From positions 1-30,625 of IMG/VR virus record IMGVR_UViG_3300027770_000191: DNA of 30,625 nt; one strand, given 5' to 3'. Below, one piece after another: positions 23,737-29,798 of the stretch (position 1 is its first letter; every line of letters begins with the position of its first letter). A program made the translations under genes and the position numbers. This DNA comes from a virus. The notes under the pieces were generated by a model. That model saw nothing but the letters and a program-made list of their open reading frames with translations, had not been told where the DNA came from and ran no database searches.

Positions 23737-23961
23737 TTAAAGCAAATTATTATATCCATCTTTAAATTTAATCACACGTTCGCATTCCATTTGTAAACCT
23801 ATGCTGTAAACAAGTTCGTAAATTGATCCGCCAATTACTATGCAATAGTGAAATCCATCCTTTGATCTGTAGCCAGCTTGTATATCCATAGCAACAAAGT
23901 GGAAGTCTACATAATCTGTATCTTCTTCATCATCACCATATATCAATAATCGTGCAATCAT
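23737..23961 (-). CDS. First late-arm protein, 74 aa, unknown
   Basis: A 74-aa acidic protein with alternating beta-type hydrophobics (YVDFHFVAMDIQAGYRSKDGFHYCIVIGGSIYELVYSI) and no motif I recognise. It is directly followed by the sigma-like gene (adjacent, no gap). Its ATG is just downstream of a TAACTTTG -7 element, so the transcript could be nearly leaderless; a second Met at residue 25 is an alternative start. Confidence 0.6.
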   Translation of the reverse strand: MIARLLIYGDDEEDTDYVDFHFVAMDIQAGYRSKDGFHYCIVIGGSIYELVYSIGLQMECERVIKFKDGYNNLL

Positions 23962-23965
23962 TCTA

Positions 23966-23973
23966 CAAAGTTA
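23966..23973 (-). promoter_or_regulatory. Candidate -7 element of the late-arm promoter
   Basis: TAACTTTG on the - strand matches TAnnTTTG. There is no clear TTG 19 bases further upstream, so the promoter may be weak or need an activator, which would suit a late promoter. The expected start point lies at or next to the ATG at 23961. Confidence 0.45.
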
Positions 23974-24023
23974 TAAATAATAAATATGGATATGTTAAAT
24001 TTATGTTAAAATTTAATTTATTG

Positions 24024-24053
24024 TTGTTTAATTAATTTATTGGCGTATATTTG
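24024..24053 (+). promoter_or_regulatory. Early promoter P1
   Basis: TTG (24024-24026), 19 bases, TATATTTG (24046-24053): a full match to the Bacteroidota housekeeping promoter consensus. The transcript would begin about 20 bases before the ATG at 24082 and open the whole + strand arm. Confidence 0.8.
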
Positions 24054-24081
24054 ACAAATATTAATAACAAAAACAAACATC

Positions 24082-24312
24082 ATGAAAAAACAATTAGCAA
24101 TCGAATTATTGGAATCAGGTTTAAACTTAGATTCATTCTTTAACATTTCAATCAATCATTCAACAGTTAGAATGATAGGCGATTTTAACACTGAATTATT
24201 AGAACAGATTACAGCTTTAGGGTTTAAACGAGCTTATATTTTATACGATGATACTCGTGTTGATATGATTGAATTTAAAAAAGCTAATTTACAAATCGTT
24301 TTAAGCATCTAA
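24082..24312 (+). CDS. First early protein, 76 aa, unknown
   Basis: A 76-aa protein, MKKQLAIELLESG then mixed alpha/beta. No motif recognised. As the first gene after the early promoter it is expected to be made at once on infection, which often means host takeover or anti-defence function, but the sequence itself does not show it. The A-rich leader (AACAAAAACAAACATC) just before the ATG is typical of translation starts in Bacteroidota, where Shine-Dalgarno sites are mostly absent. Confidence 0.65.
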   Translation: MKKQLAIELLESGLNLDSFFNISINHSTVRMIGDFNTELLEQITALGFKRAYILYDDTRVDMIEFKKANLQIVLSI

Positions 24313-24314
24313 TT

Positions 24315-24398
24315 ATGAAAACATTTTTAAAACCCCGCAATCAATATACTTTTATAATAGTAGTAATTTTATACATAACCCTTCAATTTTTAAGATAA
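24315..24398 (+). CDS. Tiny single-TM protein, 27 aa
   Basis: ATG at 24315, TAA at 24396-24398. The 27-residue product has a basic start (MKTFLKPRNQ) and a hydrophobic stretch (YTFIIVVILYITLQFL), predicting one membrane helix. The stop shares a base with the next ATG (TAATG) and the start is 2 bases after the previous stop, so spacing supports translation. Unknown function. Confidence 0.5.
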   Translation: MKTFLKPRNQYTFIIVVILYITLQFLR

Positions 24399-24556
24399 TG
24401 AAAAAAAATATTAGAAATGCAGGTAGAAAACGATTGTTTAAACCTGATGTGCTAACCGCTGAAATTAGAATGATAGTTCCTTCAGCAACTAAAATAGAAA
24501 TAATTGAATTTATAAACGATAAAAAAAAGCCCTACTTATGGAAAATAGAATTATAG
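24398..24556 (+). CDS. Small RHH-like basic protein, 52 aa
   Basis: ATG at 24398, TAG at 24554-24556; it overlaps the 113-aa gene by 19 bp. The 52-residue product has a basic start with AGRKRLFKP, then TAEIRMIVPSATKIEIIEFIN, a short strand followed by a helix. That is the pattern of ribbon-helix-helix DNA-binding proteins of the Arc/CopG type, although the second helix is short. It may be an early transcription regulator. No homology check was possible. Confidence 0.5.
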   Translation: MKKNIRNAGRKRLFKPDVLTAEIRMIVPSATKIEIIEFINDKKKPYLWKIEL

Positions 24557-24879
24557 ATCATCTTATAACTAATGTTAAGTTATACACTGGCAAAGATTTA
24601 GAAACTGTTGGGTTAGAATCTGAGTATGAAAATTACAAAGTTAGCTTTTACGGTCTTAAAGAAAATAATTATAGGTTAGTTGTTGAAGATTTTGGATTAT
24701 CAATTAATCAAAAATGGCGACAATACTATCCAACTGATATGCAAACTGAGTTAATGCAAACTAAATTAATAAAAGCTGTTAGCGATTTGCAAGATGAATG
24801 CTTAGAAGATGATTTAAAAGATGAAGGGATGCAGGATTTATACGAATATTTTGGAGTTAAACGATCTAATTTTTATTAA
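24538..24879 (+). CDS. Hypothetical early protein, 113 aa
   Basis: A 113-aa acidic protein with a mixed alpha/beta first half (NYKVSFYGLKENNYRLVVEDFGLSI) and a helical, Asp/Glu-rich second half (LQDECLEDDLKDEGMQDLYEYF). No signal, membrane or catalytic motif. The start overlaps the RHH-like gene by 19 bp; the next gene begins 25 bases downstream. Acidic small early phage proteins often block host DNA-binding proteins, but nothing in the sequence proves that here. Confidence 0.65.
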   Translation: MENRIIDHLITNVKLYTGKDLETVGLESEYENYKVSFYGLKENNYRLVVEDFGLSINQKWRQYYPTDMQTELMQTKLIKAVSDLQDECLEDDLKDEGMQDLYEYFGVKRSNFY

Positions 24880-24904
24880 TATAAACTATTTAAAACAAAC
24901 AAAA

Positions 24905-25744
24905 ATGAAAAAAGCACAAATATTTAATAACCATTTTCAAAACTTTAAAACTTATGCAATCCCTAAAGCGCAGTTAATTATAGCAGATATACCCTATAAT
25001 TTAGGCAACAATGCTTATGCTTCAAATCCAGCTTGGTATAAAGATGGGGACAACTCAAATGGTGAAAGTGAATTAGCAGGCAAAAGTTTTTTTGATACTG
25101 ATGAAGATTTTAGACCTGCTGAATTTATGCACTTTTGTAGCACAATGTTAAAATCTGAAACAAAAAAAATAAAAGTAGAAGGCGAAGCAAGACAAAAAGG
25201 TGATGCGCCTTGTATGATTGTTTTTTGTGCTTTTGATCAACAAATGTATTTAATTGAATTAGCTAAAAGATATGGCTTAAATAATTATATAAATTTAATA
25301 TTTCGTAAAAACTTTAGCGCCCAAGTTTTAAAAGCTAATATGAAAGTTGTAGGTAATTGTGAATATGGTTTAATTTTTTATAGAGACAAATTACCAAAAT
25401 TTAATAATAAAGGTAAAATGGTTTTTAATTGTTTAGATTGGGAACGTGATGATGCTGATGTTGAAAAATTACATCCAACACAAAAACCATTAAAACTATT
25501 AACTAAATTAATTGAAATATTTACAGATGAAGGTGATGTAGTTATTGATCCTTGTGCTGGTAGCGGAAGCACTTTAATAGCAGGTCAAAAATTAAAGCGT
25601 AAATGCTTCGGATTTGAAATTAAAAAATCATTTCATAAAGCTGCTGAAAATTGGATTGATGAAGAACATCAAAAACTTTCAGATATTGAAGAATTTGGAT
25701 TTGCAAAAAGATTAATAGAAAAAACAGAAGCAACATTATTTTAA
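24905..25744 (+). CDS. Adenine-type DNA methyltransferase (beta class)
   Basis: A 279-aa enzyme taken from the ATG at 24905 (MKKAQIF), since the upstream ATG at 24821 lies within the previous gene. Catalytic motif IV is DIPY (28-31, in LIIADIPYNLG), and the AdoMet-binding motif I is DPCAGSGS (215-222) preceded by HPTQKP (190-195). Motif IV before motif I defines the beta group of N6-adenine/N4-cytosine methyltransferases. The second Pro of the usual DPPY is Ile here. There is no restriction gene beside it, so it is an orphan enzyme likely to protect phage DNA from host restriction or to mark it. Confidence 0.85.
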   Translation: MKKAQIFNNHFQNFKTYAIPKAQLIIADIPYNLGNNAYASNPAWYKDGDNSNGESELAGKSFFDTDEDFRPAEFMHFCSTMLKSETKKIKVEGEARQKGDAPCMIVFCAFDQQMYLIELAKRYGLNNYINLIFRKNFSAQVLKANMKVVGNCEYGLIFYRDKLPKFNNKGKMVFNCLDWERDDADVEKLHPTQKPLKLLTKLIEIFTDEGDVVIDPCAGSGSTLIAGQKLKRKCFGFEIKKSFHKAAENWIDEEHQKLSDIEEFGFAKRLIEKTEATLF

Positions 25745-25749
25745 TTACT

Positions 25750-25869
25750 ATGAAACTATCTAAAGAACAAAAGCAATTTATTCAAGATGAATTTATCTGC
25801 GGGTTAAAAGCCCTTGTATTTATTCTATCAATTTCAATAATTGGAATCTTAATTTATTTAAACTTATGA
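25750..25869 (+). CDS. Tiny C-terminal TM protein, 39 aa
   Basis: ATG at 25750, TGA at 25867-25869, overlapping the next ATG as ATGA. The 39-residue product has a charged start (MKLSKEQKQFIQDEF) and one hydrophobic helix (LKALVFILSISIIGILIYL). It starts 5 bases after the methyltransferase stop. The ATGA overlap supports it. Possibly an early membrane-acting protein (superinfection exclusion or similar), by context only. Confidence 0.55.
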   Translation: MKLSKEQKQFIQDEFICGLKALVFILSISIIGILIYLNL

Positions 25870-26108
25870 AAACAATTAAAGAACTAAAAAAAGAGTACAA
25901 ATGGATGGCTAAAAATGGAATCGATTTAAGCGGTTATAACGTAGATCATTTTATTAAGCAACCCAATACGCCCCAAAGAAGTTTTAAATCAAATCCAACG
26001 GCTGTAAAGAACCTACATAACTACAAATTTAAATTTAACAGGGATATTGATTCAGGTATTTTAGCATTATACGAACGAATAGAATTTTTAAAATTTGAAA
26101 AGCTATGA
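25866..26108 (+). CDS. Hypothetical basic protein, 80 aa
   Basis: An 80-aa Lys-rich protein, with a helical start (MKTIKELKKEYKWMAKNG) and a middle with IKQPNTPQRSFKSNPTAVKNLHNYKFKF. No known motif. It overlaps both neighbours by 4 bp (ATGA), as in a compact coupled set. The net positive charge would suit nucleic-acid contact, an inference only. Confidence 0.6.
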   Translation: MKTIKELKKEYKWMAKNGIDLSGYNVDHFIKQPNTPQRSFKSNPTAVKNLHNYKFKFNRDIDSGILALYERIEFLKFEKL

Positions 26109-26293
26109 AAATTATAATACAAACAAAATTTGAAACTTATACAACTGAATTTACTAACGTAGATGTAAGTATAGAGCAAATTGCAAAAGCATTACAAGGT
26201 ATGTTATTAAGTGATGGATGGGATATAGATACTATAAAAGAACATATTAAAACAGAAGAAGATATATGTAATCAACCCCCACAAATGTCATGA
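26105..26293 (+). CDS. Hypothetical protein, 62 aa
   Basis: A 62-aa acidic protein: a beta hairpin (MKIIIQTKFETYTTEFTNV) followed by a helix (IEQIAKALQGMLLSDGWDIDTIKEHI). No recognised family. ATGA overlaps at both ends show coupled translation within the early cluster. Confidence 0.6.
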   Translation: MKIIIQTKFETYTTEFTNVDVSIEQIAKALQGMLLSDGWDIDTIKEHIKTEEDICNQPPQMS

Positions 26294-26379
26294 AGTACAT
26301 ATTAATATTATTTGCATACGAATTTTTAAGATCAAAGTTAATTTGGTTATGGTATTATTTAATAAATAAAGGAAAATAA
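26290..26379 (+). CDS. Tiny hydrophobic protein, 29 aa
   Basis: ATG at 26290 overlaps the previous stop as ATGA; TAA at 26377-26379 shares a base with the next ATG. The 29-residue product (MKYILILFAYEFLRSKLIWLW...) has two short hydrophobic segments split by LRSK and ends with basic residues. The exact junctions on both sides support it as a gene. It is the third tiny membrane-type protein in the early cluster. Confidence 0.5.
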   Translation: MKYILILFAYEFLRSKLIWLWYYLINKGK

Positions 26380-26651
26380 TGAAAACAATTAAAATATATA
26401 ACGAGAATTTAGAATATACATTTACTTATGAACAAGTTGATAATAATTCAACAGTATATCAGTTATATGAAAATAAAAAATTTATTCATAGAATTGTAGA
26501 TACTGGCAATAACTTTATTTTAAATGGGCATAAATTAGATTATGATGAGTTTGCGGATTTATTTATTTTTTTTAAATGTATTAAAGAAATAGATAAAAAT
26601 TTAATGAGTGAATATAAAGCAGTTTCTGAAGAAGAAATATTTAAGATATGA
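26379..26651 (+). CDS. Hypothetical protein, 90 aa
   Basis: A 90-aa acidic, beta-rich protein (IKIYNENLEYTFTYEQVDNNSTVYQLYENKKFIHRIVDTG) with a C-terminal helix. No motif recognised. It overlaps its neighbours by 1 and 4 bp. Expressed from P1 with the rest of the early cluster. Confidence 0.6.
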   Translation: MKTIKIYNENLEYTFTYEQVDNNSTVYQLYENKKFIHRIVDTGNNFILNGHKLDYDEFADLFIFFKCIKEIDKNLMSEYKAVSEEEIFKI

Positions 26652-26899
26652 ATGCAAAAGAAAGAGCTGCTAACTATATGCGCTTAAAAAGTGGTTATGA
26701 TCAAAGATTTAATTATAAGCCATCAAAAATTATAGCGCTTGAATTATATTTTATATTCAGTTATGGCGTTTCAGTTGGTGCCGTTGCCTATCAATTAGGA
26801 ATGAATAAAGCTCAACTAAATAGAATAGTAGATGAATGGCAAAATAATAATGGTTATTTAATAATAGAATCAAAAATAAATTTGGATATTAAAAAATAA
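26648..26899 (+). CDS. Possible HTH protein, 83 aa
   Basis: An 83-aa protein with a basic start (MNAKERAANYMRLKSG) and a helix-turn-helix-like middle: SKIIALELYFIFSYGVSVGAVAYQLGMNKAQLNRIVDEW (about 26-64), where GAVAYQLGMNKAQLNRIV reads like a recognition helix pair. It may control the next promoter, P2, whose -33 element lies inside the last codons of this gene. It is the last gene before that promoter. Confidence 0.55.
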   Translation: MNAKERAANYMRLKSGYDQRFNYKPSKIIALELYFIFSYGVSVGAVAYQLGMNKAQLNRIVDEWQNNNGYLIIESKINLDIKK

Positions 26900-26911
26900 G
26901 TATTATATTTG
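26882..26911 (+). promoter_or_regulatory. Promoter P2
   Basis: TTG (26882-26884), 19 bases, TATATTTG (26904-26911): the same elements and spacing as P1. The expected start, about 7 bases after the final G, coincides with the first base of the leader hairpin at 26918. Confidence 0.8.
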
Positions 26912-26917
26912 CTTAAC

Positions 26918-27002
26918 AATATCGGTCAGGATATTTAAAAAAACATTAATAGTTCCTGACTTTGCCTATACTGACCTATGGGATTTAAGTCAGGGATTTT
27001 TT
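26918..27002 (+). ncRNA. Structured leader RNA / attenuator L2
   Basis: Hairpin 1 is AATATC (26918-26923), loop GGTCAG, GATATT (26930-26935). Hairpin 2 is CCTGACTT (26955-26962) with AAGTCAGG (26987-26994), and an inner stem CCTATA (26965-26970) with TATGGG (26977-26982, one T-G pair) closing the loop CTGACC (26971-26976). The two loops are exact complements and can form a 6-bp kissing pair. In addition GTCAGGA (26925-26931) can pair with TCCTGAC (26954-26960), which would break hairpin 2. Six T bases follow, so hairpin 2 is also a terminator. The result may be a short RNA or regulated read-through into the recombination genes. Confidence 0.6.
26955..27002 (+). terminator. Intrinsic terminator inside leader L2
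   Basis: An 8-bp perfect outer stem (26955-26962 with 26987-26994) plus a 6-bp inner stem, followed by T at 26997-27002. It sits between P2 and the 56-aa gene, with no gene before it, so it can act as an attenuator. Confidence 0.65.
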
Positions 27003-27012
27003 ATTTAACAAT

Positions 27013-27183
27013 ATGAAAAATACATTTTTAGAATTTTGCAGGGAAACAATGGGATATACATTCCATAGCAAAAAAACAGGTTATCAAGTTTACAAATTTG
27101 AGCTTTATTGGAGCGGATTAAGTCCAAAGGAATGCTTTGAAAAATTTGATAGTAAAGTAATTGAATTTAAAAACATTTATTAA
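27013..27183 (+). CDS. Small hypothetical protein, 56 aa
   Basis: ATG at 27013, TAA at 27181-27183. The 56-residue product (MKNTFLEFCRETMGYTFHSKKTG..) is mixed, with aromatic residues and two Cys, and resembles no family I know. Its start overlaps the stop of a 12-codon ORF (26978-27016) lying in the leader RNA. It is followed by the ERF gene 2 bases downstream, so it belongs to the recombination unit. Confidence 0.6.
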   Translation: MKNTFLEFCRETMGYTFHSKKTGYQVYKFELYWSGLSPKECFEKFDSKVIEFKNIY

Positions 27184-27184
27184 G

Positions 27185-27691
27185 ATGAAAAATATTGCAA
27201 CAGCTTTATTAAAAGCACAAACAGAAATGAGCAATCCAAAGAAGGATGCAACTAACCCATTTTTTAAATCAAAATACGCTGATTTAAATGCAGTTCGGGA
27301 AGCGGTTATACCAATACTTAACAATAATGGGATTGTTGTATTACAGCCGATTAAAAACATTGAAGGTAAGAACTTTGTAAGTACAATTTTAATGCACGAA
27401 TCAGGCGAAATGCTTGAAAGTTTTACAGAAATAGTATATAACAAGTTAAATGATGCGCAAGCTCAGGGATCAGGGATAACTTATGCAAGAAGATACGGGC
27501 TTCAATCATTTGTTTGCGTTGGCGCTGATGATGATGATGGCAATAAAGCAAGCGCTCCAGGTGATATTAACATCGCAAAGTTAAAAGCTTGCAAAACTAT
27601 AGATGAACTTTCAAAAGTGTTTAAATCTATAAGCAACCCTTCAAAAGAAATAACTGCATTAACTGTTGAACTTAAATCAAAACTATCATAA
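27185..27691 (+). CDS. erf: ERF-family single-strand annealing protein
   Basis: A 168-aa protein taken from the ATG at 27185; the upstream in-frame ATG lies in the preceding gene. The N-terminal two thirds carry ERF family features: IATALLKAQTEMSNPKKDATNPFFKSKYADLNAVREAV (residues 3-40), VLQP.., the strand FVSTILMHESGEML, and the glycine-containing GSGITYARRYGLQSFVCVGADDDDG. ERF proteins form rings on ssDNA and promote annealing, for example to circularise phage genomes. Neighbours are an SSB and, further on, NinG. The C-terminal 40 residues are a short helical tail. Confidence 0.88.
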   Translation: MKNIATALLKAQTEMSNPKKDATNPFFKSKYADLNAVREAVIPILNNNGIVVLQPIKNIEGKNFVSTILMHESGEMLESFTEIVYNKLNDAQAQGSGITYARRYGLQSFVCVGADDDDGNKASAPGDINIAKLKACKTIDELSKVFKSISNPSKEITALTVELKSKLS

Positions 27692-28137
27692 TGGGACAAT
27701 CAGCAAACATATTTTTACAATTAAAAGAAGATGAAATGCTACAAATGTACGATTCAACTTTTACAAAAAAAGAAGCTATATTAACAGGCAAACGAATGGT
27801 TGATAATGTAATTGAAAATGGCTTAGTAGGTAAGCATGAATTTATGACTACACTTGTACGGTTAAAAAATGTAATTGATGCTGCAGAAAGTGAAATGCGT
27901 AATTTATTGCCATGTGAAAAAGTAACTATTAACGGGGTTGAATTTAACCCTGTTGATGGTGGCAATACAATCAATTATGCTGATGATGAAATATACGCTA
28001 CTTTAAAAGCCGATTTAGATGCAAGGGTTGAATTGCTTAAGCTTGCGCAAAAACAAACTATAATTGATGCTTATGGTAACGATGTGCCAAAAGTTTCAAC
28101 AACGCCAAGAAAATCATCGATAACAATTAAATTTTAA
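27691..28137 (+). CDS. Recombination-associated hypothetical protein, 148 aa
   Basis: A 148-aa protein, mostly helical in the first 75 residues (FTKKEAILTGKRMVDNVIENG, FMTTLVRLKNVIDAAESEMRNLL), then a short strand pair TINGVEFNPVDGG and another helix ending in a basic tail with PRKSSITIKF. It overlaps ERF by one base and precedes the SSB gene, so it probably helps in recombination or replication. Similarity to Gam- or Gp157-type helper proteins is possible but unproven. Confidence 0.6.
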   Translation: MGQSANIFLQLKEDEMLQMYDSTFTKKEAILTGKRMVDNVIENGLVGKHEFMTTLVRLKNVIDAAESEMRNLLPCEKVTINGVEFNPVDGGNTINYADDEIYATLKADLDARVELLKLAQKQTIIDAYGNDVPKVSTTPRKSSITIKF

Positions 28138-28141
28138 TATT

Positions 28142-28471
28142 ATGGAAATTACAGGATCAGTTAAATTAATCGGGCAAACCGAAGAAGTGGGAACTAATGG
28201 CTTTACAAAAAGACTATTAGTAGTAACAACGAATGAGCAATATCCTCAGGATTTGCCTATTGACTTTGTTAAGGATAAAACATTCTTATTAGATTCTTTT
28301 AAAATAGGGGATGCAGTTACTGTTGGAATCAACTTAAGGGGATCTGAATACAAAGAAAGGTATTATTTAAACGCTCAGGGTTGGAAAATTAACAAAGGTG
28401 TTAATGATATATCAGTTCATAATGCTAAAGTTATTGAAGTTATTGAAGTTGATGATGATTTGCCCTTCTGA
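28142..28471 (+). CDS. DUF3127-type single-stranded DNA-binding protein
   Basis: A 109-aa OB-fold protein of the DUF3127 type: MEITGSVKLIGQTEEVG, then strands with RLLVVTTNEQYPQDLPIDF, a long turn FKIGDAVTVGINLRGSEYK and YYLNAQGWKI. The C-terminus is acidic and ends DDDLPF, like the tip of bacterial SSB that binds partner proteins. It probably coats ssDNA during phage replication and recombination. It stands next to the ERF gene set, and the next promoter (P3) follows its stop. Confidence 0.85.
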   Translation: MEITGSVKLIGQTEEVGTNGFTKRLLVVTTNEQYPQDLPIDFVKDKTFLLDSFKIGDAVTVGINLRGSEYKERYYLNAQGWKINKGVNDISVHNAKVIEVIEVDDDLPF

Positions 28472-28505
28472 GAAAAAACAAATTTAAAATTATTAATTAA
28501 AACAT

Positions 28506-28534
28506 TTGATTTAATAAAATAATTTGTATATTTG
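28506..28534 (+). promoter_or_regulatory. Promoter P3
   Basis: TTG (28506-28508), 18 bases, TATATTTG (28527-28534). It is the third + strand promoter with an identical -7 element. The expected start lies near 28541, at the foot of the leader hairpin. Confidence 0.75.
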
Positions 28535-28541
28535 CATTGTA

Positions 28542-28629
28542 GTTAGCGTCTCACAATATACCTAACGTAAGAACTTAAACAAAGTCCTATAATGAAACCA
28601 AGTGAGACGGGTGGATTTATGGGACTTTT
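28542..28629 (+). ncRNA. Structured leader RNA L3
   Basis: Hairpin 1 is GTTAG (28542-28546) with CTAAC (28562-28566); its loop contains GTCTCAC (28548-28554). Hairpin 2 is AAAGTCCTATAA (28581-28592) with 28617-28628, 12 bp with one T-G pair, including the same CCTATA/TATGGG stem as L2. Its loop contains GTGAGAC (28602-28608), an exact complement of the first loop, so a 7-bp kissing pair is possible. The 3' T run is weak (TTTTGCTTT), so termination here is less certain than in L2. The 176-base gap between the SSB and initiator genes is otherwise non-coding. Confidence 0.6.
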
Positions 28630-28647
28630 GCTTTAAAATTATATAAT

Positions 28648-29298
28648 ATGGCTGAAAATAAAAAATCATTTGTACTTTATAGCGATAGTCAAGGGTTAAT
28701 TAATCAATTACCTGATGATGTTGCAGGGCGTTTATTTAAACACATTTACGCTTATGTAAACGATGAAAATCCTATAGCTGATGAATTGCTTTTAAACATT
28801 GCTTTTGAACCTATTAAGATGCAATTAAAACGTGATTTAATTAAATGGGTTGATATAAAAGAAACAAAATCAAATAATGGTAATTTAGGTAATTTAAAAA
28901 GGTATAATATAGATTTATATGAAAAGGTTTTATCTAATAATATTACATTAAAAGAAGCAATAGAACTCGCAAAAACTCGCAAAAACTCGCATAGCGATAT
29001 TGTGCCATCGCAAGACATCGCAAAACTCGCTGTTAATGATAATGTAAATGTAAATGTTATTAATAAGATAGAATCACGCTCCCAAATTTTTAAAGATAGT
29101 TTATTAGAATATAAAAATAAACATCAGGTTAATATGCTAAAGGAATTTTATAACTATTGGACTGAACCAAATCAAAGCAAAACTAAAATGCGTTTTGAAT
29201 TAGAAAAAACTTGGAGCTTAGATCGTAGATTAGAAACTTGGGCAAAAAGAGAAAATTCATTTAATGTTAAACCACAAATAAAACAAGATAGGTTATGA
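28648..29298 (+). CDS. Replication initiator candidate (DUF6291-like N-terminus)
   Basis: A 216-aa protein. The N-terminal 70 residues (KKSFVLYSDSQGLINQLPDDVAGRLFKHIYAYVND and FEPIKMQLKRDLIKW) resemble the DUF6291 domain found in Bacteroidota phage replication proteins. A variable linker (about 75-135) covers an iteron-like DNA array. The C-terminal helical part has MLKEFYNYWTEPNQSKTKMRFELEKTWSLDRRLETWAKRE (about 160-200), typical of replisome-organiser proteins. It likely binds the array within its own gene and recruits the helicase or ATPase encoded downstream, as with lambda O. It is driven by P3 and overlaps the next gene by 4 bp. Confidence 0.7.
   Translation: MAENKKSFVLYSDSQGLINQLPDDVAGRLFKHIYAYVNDENPIADELLLNIAFEPIKMQLKRDLIKWVDIKETKSNNGNLGNLKRYNIDLYEKVLSNNITLKEAIELAKTRKNSHSDIVPSQDIAKLAVNDNVNVNVINKIESRSQIFKDSLLEYKNKHQVNMLKEFYNYWTEPNQSKTKMRFELEKTWSLDRRLETWAKRENSFNVKPQIKQDRL
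28965..29030 (+). repeat. Iteron-like array, candidate replication origin
   Basis: TCGC occurs at 28967, 28977, 28987, 29008, 29018 and 29027, plus an inverted copy (GCGA) at 28994, so the spacing is about one helix turn. Most copies are part of (A)CTCGCAAAA or CATCGCAA. AT-rich DNA flanks the array on both sides, with tandem GTAAAT-type repeats just downstream (29042-29056). An array of this kind within an initiator gene is the layout of lambda ori. The encoded residues (KTRKNSHSDIV..) lie in a variable linker. Confidence 0.55.
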
Positions 29299-29798
29299 AA
29301 TTAAAAGATGCAATACAAAGAATGCAATGGCGATTTAGCCAAACAAAACAATTTACACCAAACAAAAACGATGCTGATGCCTTTAATTTAATTTTAGATT
29401 ATATAAACAACTCAGTTAAAAAAGAAGTTAATCAAAATGAATTGTTTGCAAAATTATATGTTAAGATGTTAACCGATTATTTAACCTGTTTAAATAACGA
29501 TGTTGATGCTTCACAAAAAGCAATTAGCCAAACATTAAATAAACCAATAGATAACTTATATTTGGATTTTAAAAATAGATTTAATACCTATGCATTTAAT
29601 AACTTCTTAATTTCTGAAGGATTAGATTTTAATAAACATCCAGCTTGTTATAATGAAGCTGAAGAAAATGTTAACAAAGAAGTTACAAAGCATAAAGATT
29701 GGGAATTATATGCAAAGGGAATTATGGATTTAGATGAAGTTGAAATGCAACTAAATTGGATTATTAGTTTAAACTTAAATAACTACAAAAATGTTTGA
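29295..29798 (+). CDS. Replication-associated hypothetical protein, 167 aa
   Basis: A 167-aa helical protein (MKLKDAIQRMQWRFSQTKQFTPNKNDADAFNLILDYINNS..), with Asn-rich loops and a C-terminal part containing ..KDWELYAKGIMDLDEVEMQLNWII. No motif I can name. It overlaps both the initiator (4 bp) and the ATPase (8 bp), so it is coupled to replication genes and may be a helicase loader or replisome adaptor. Confidence 0.6.
   Translation: MKLKDAIQRMQWRFSQTKQFTPNKNDADAFNLILDYINNSVKKEVNQNELFAKLYVKMLTDYLTCLNNDVDASQKAISQTLNKPIDNLYLDFKNRFNTYAFNNFLISEGLDFNKHPACYNEAEENVNKEVTKHKDWELYAKGIMDLDEVEMQLNWIISLNLNNYKNV

Noticed and set aside
24821-24904. Earlier start for the methyltransferase
   Set aside because: It lies within the 113-aa gene in another frame and adds residues not typical of methyltransferases; MKKAQIF at 24905 follows an A-rich leader and fits the family.
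28965-29030. Reading the TCGC array as a small CRISPR
   Set aside because: Repeat units are only 7-10 bp and contiguous, there are no spacers, and no cas gene is present.
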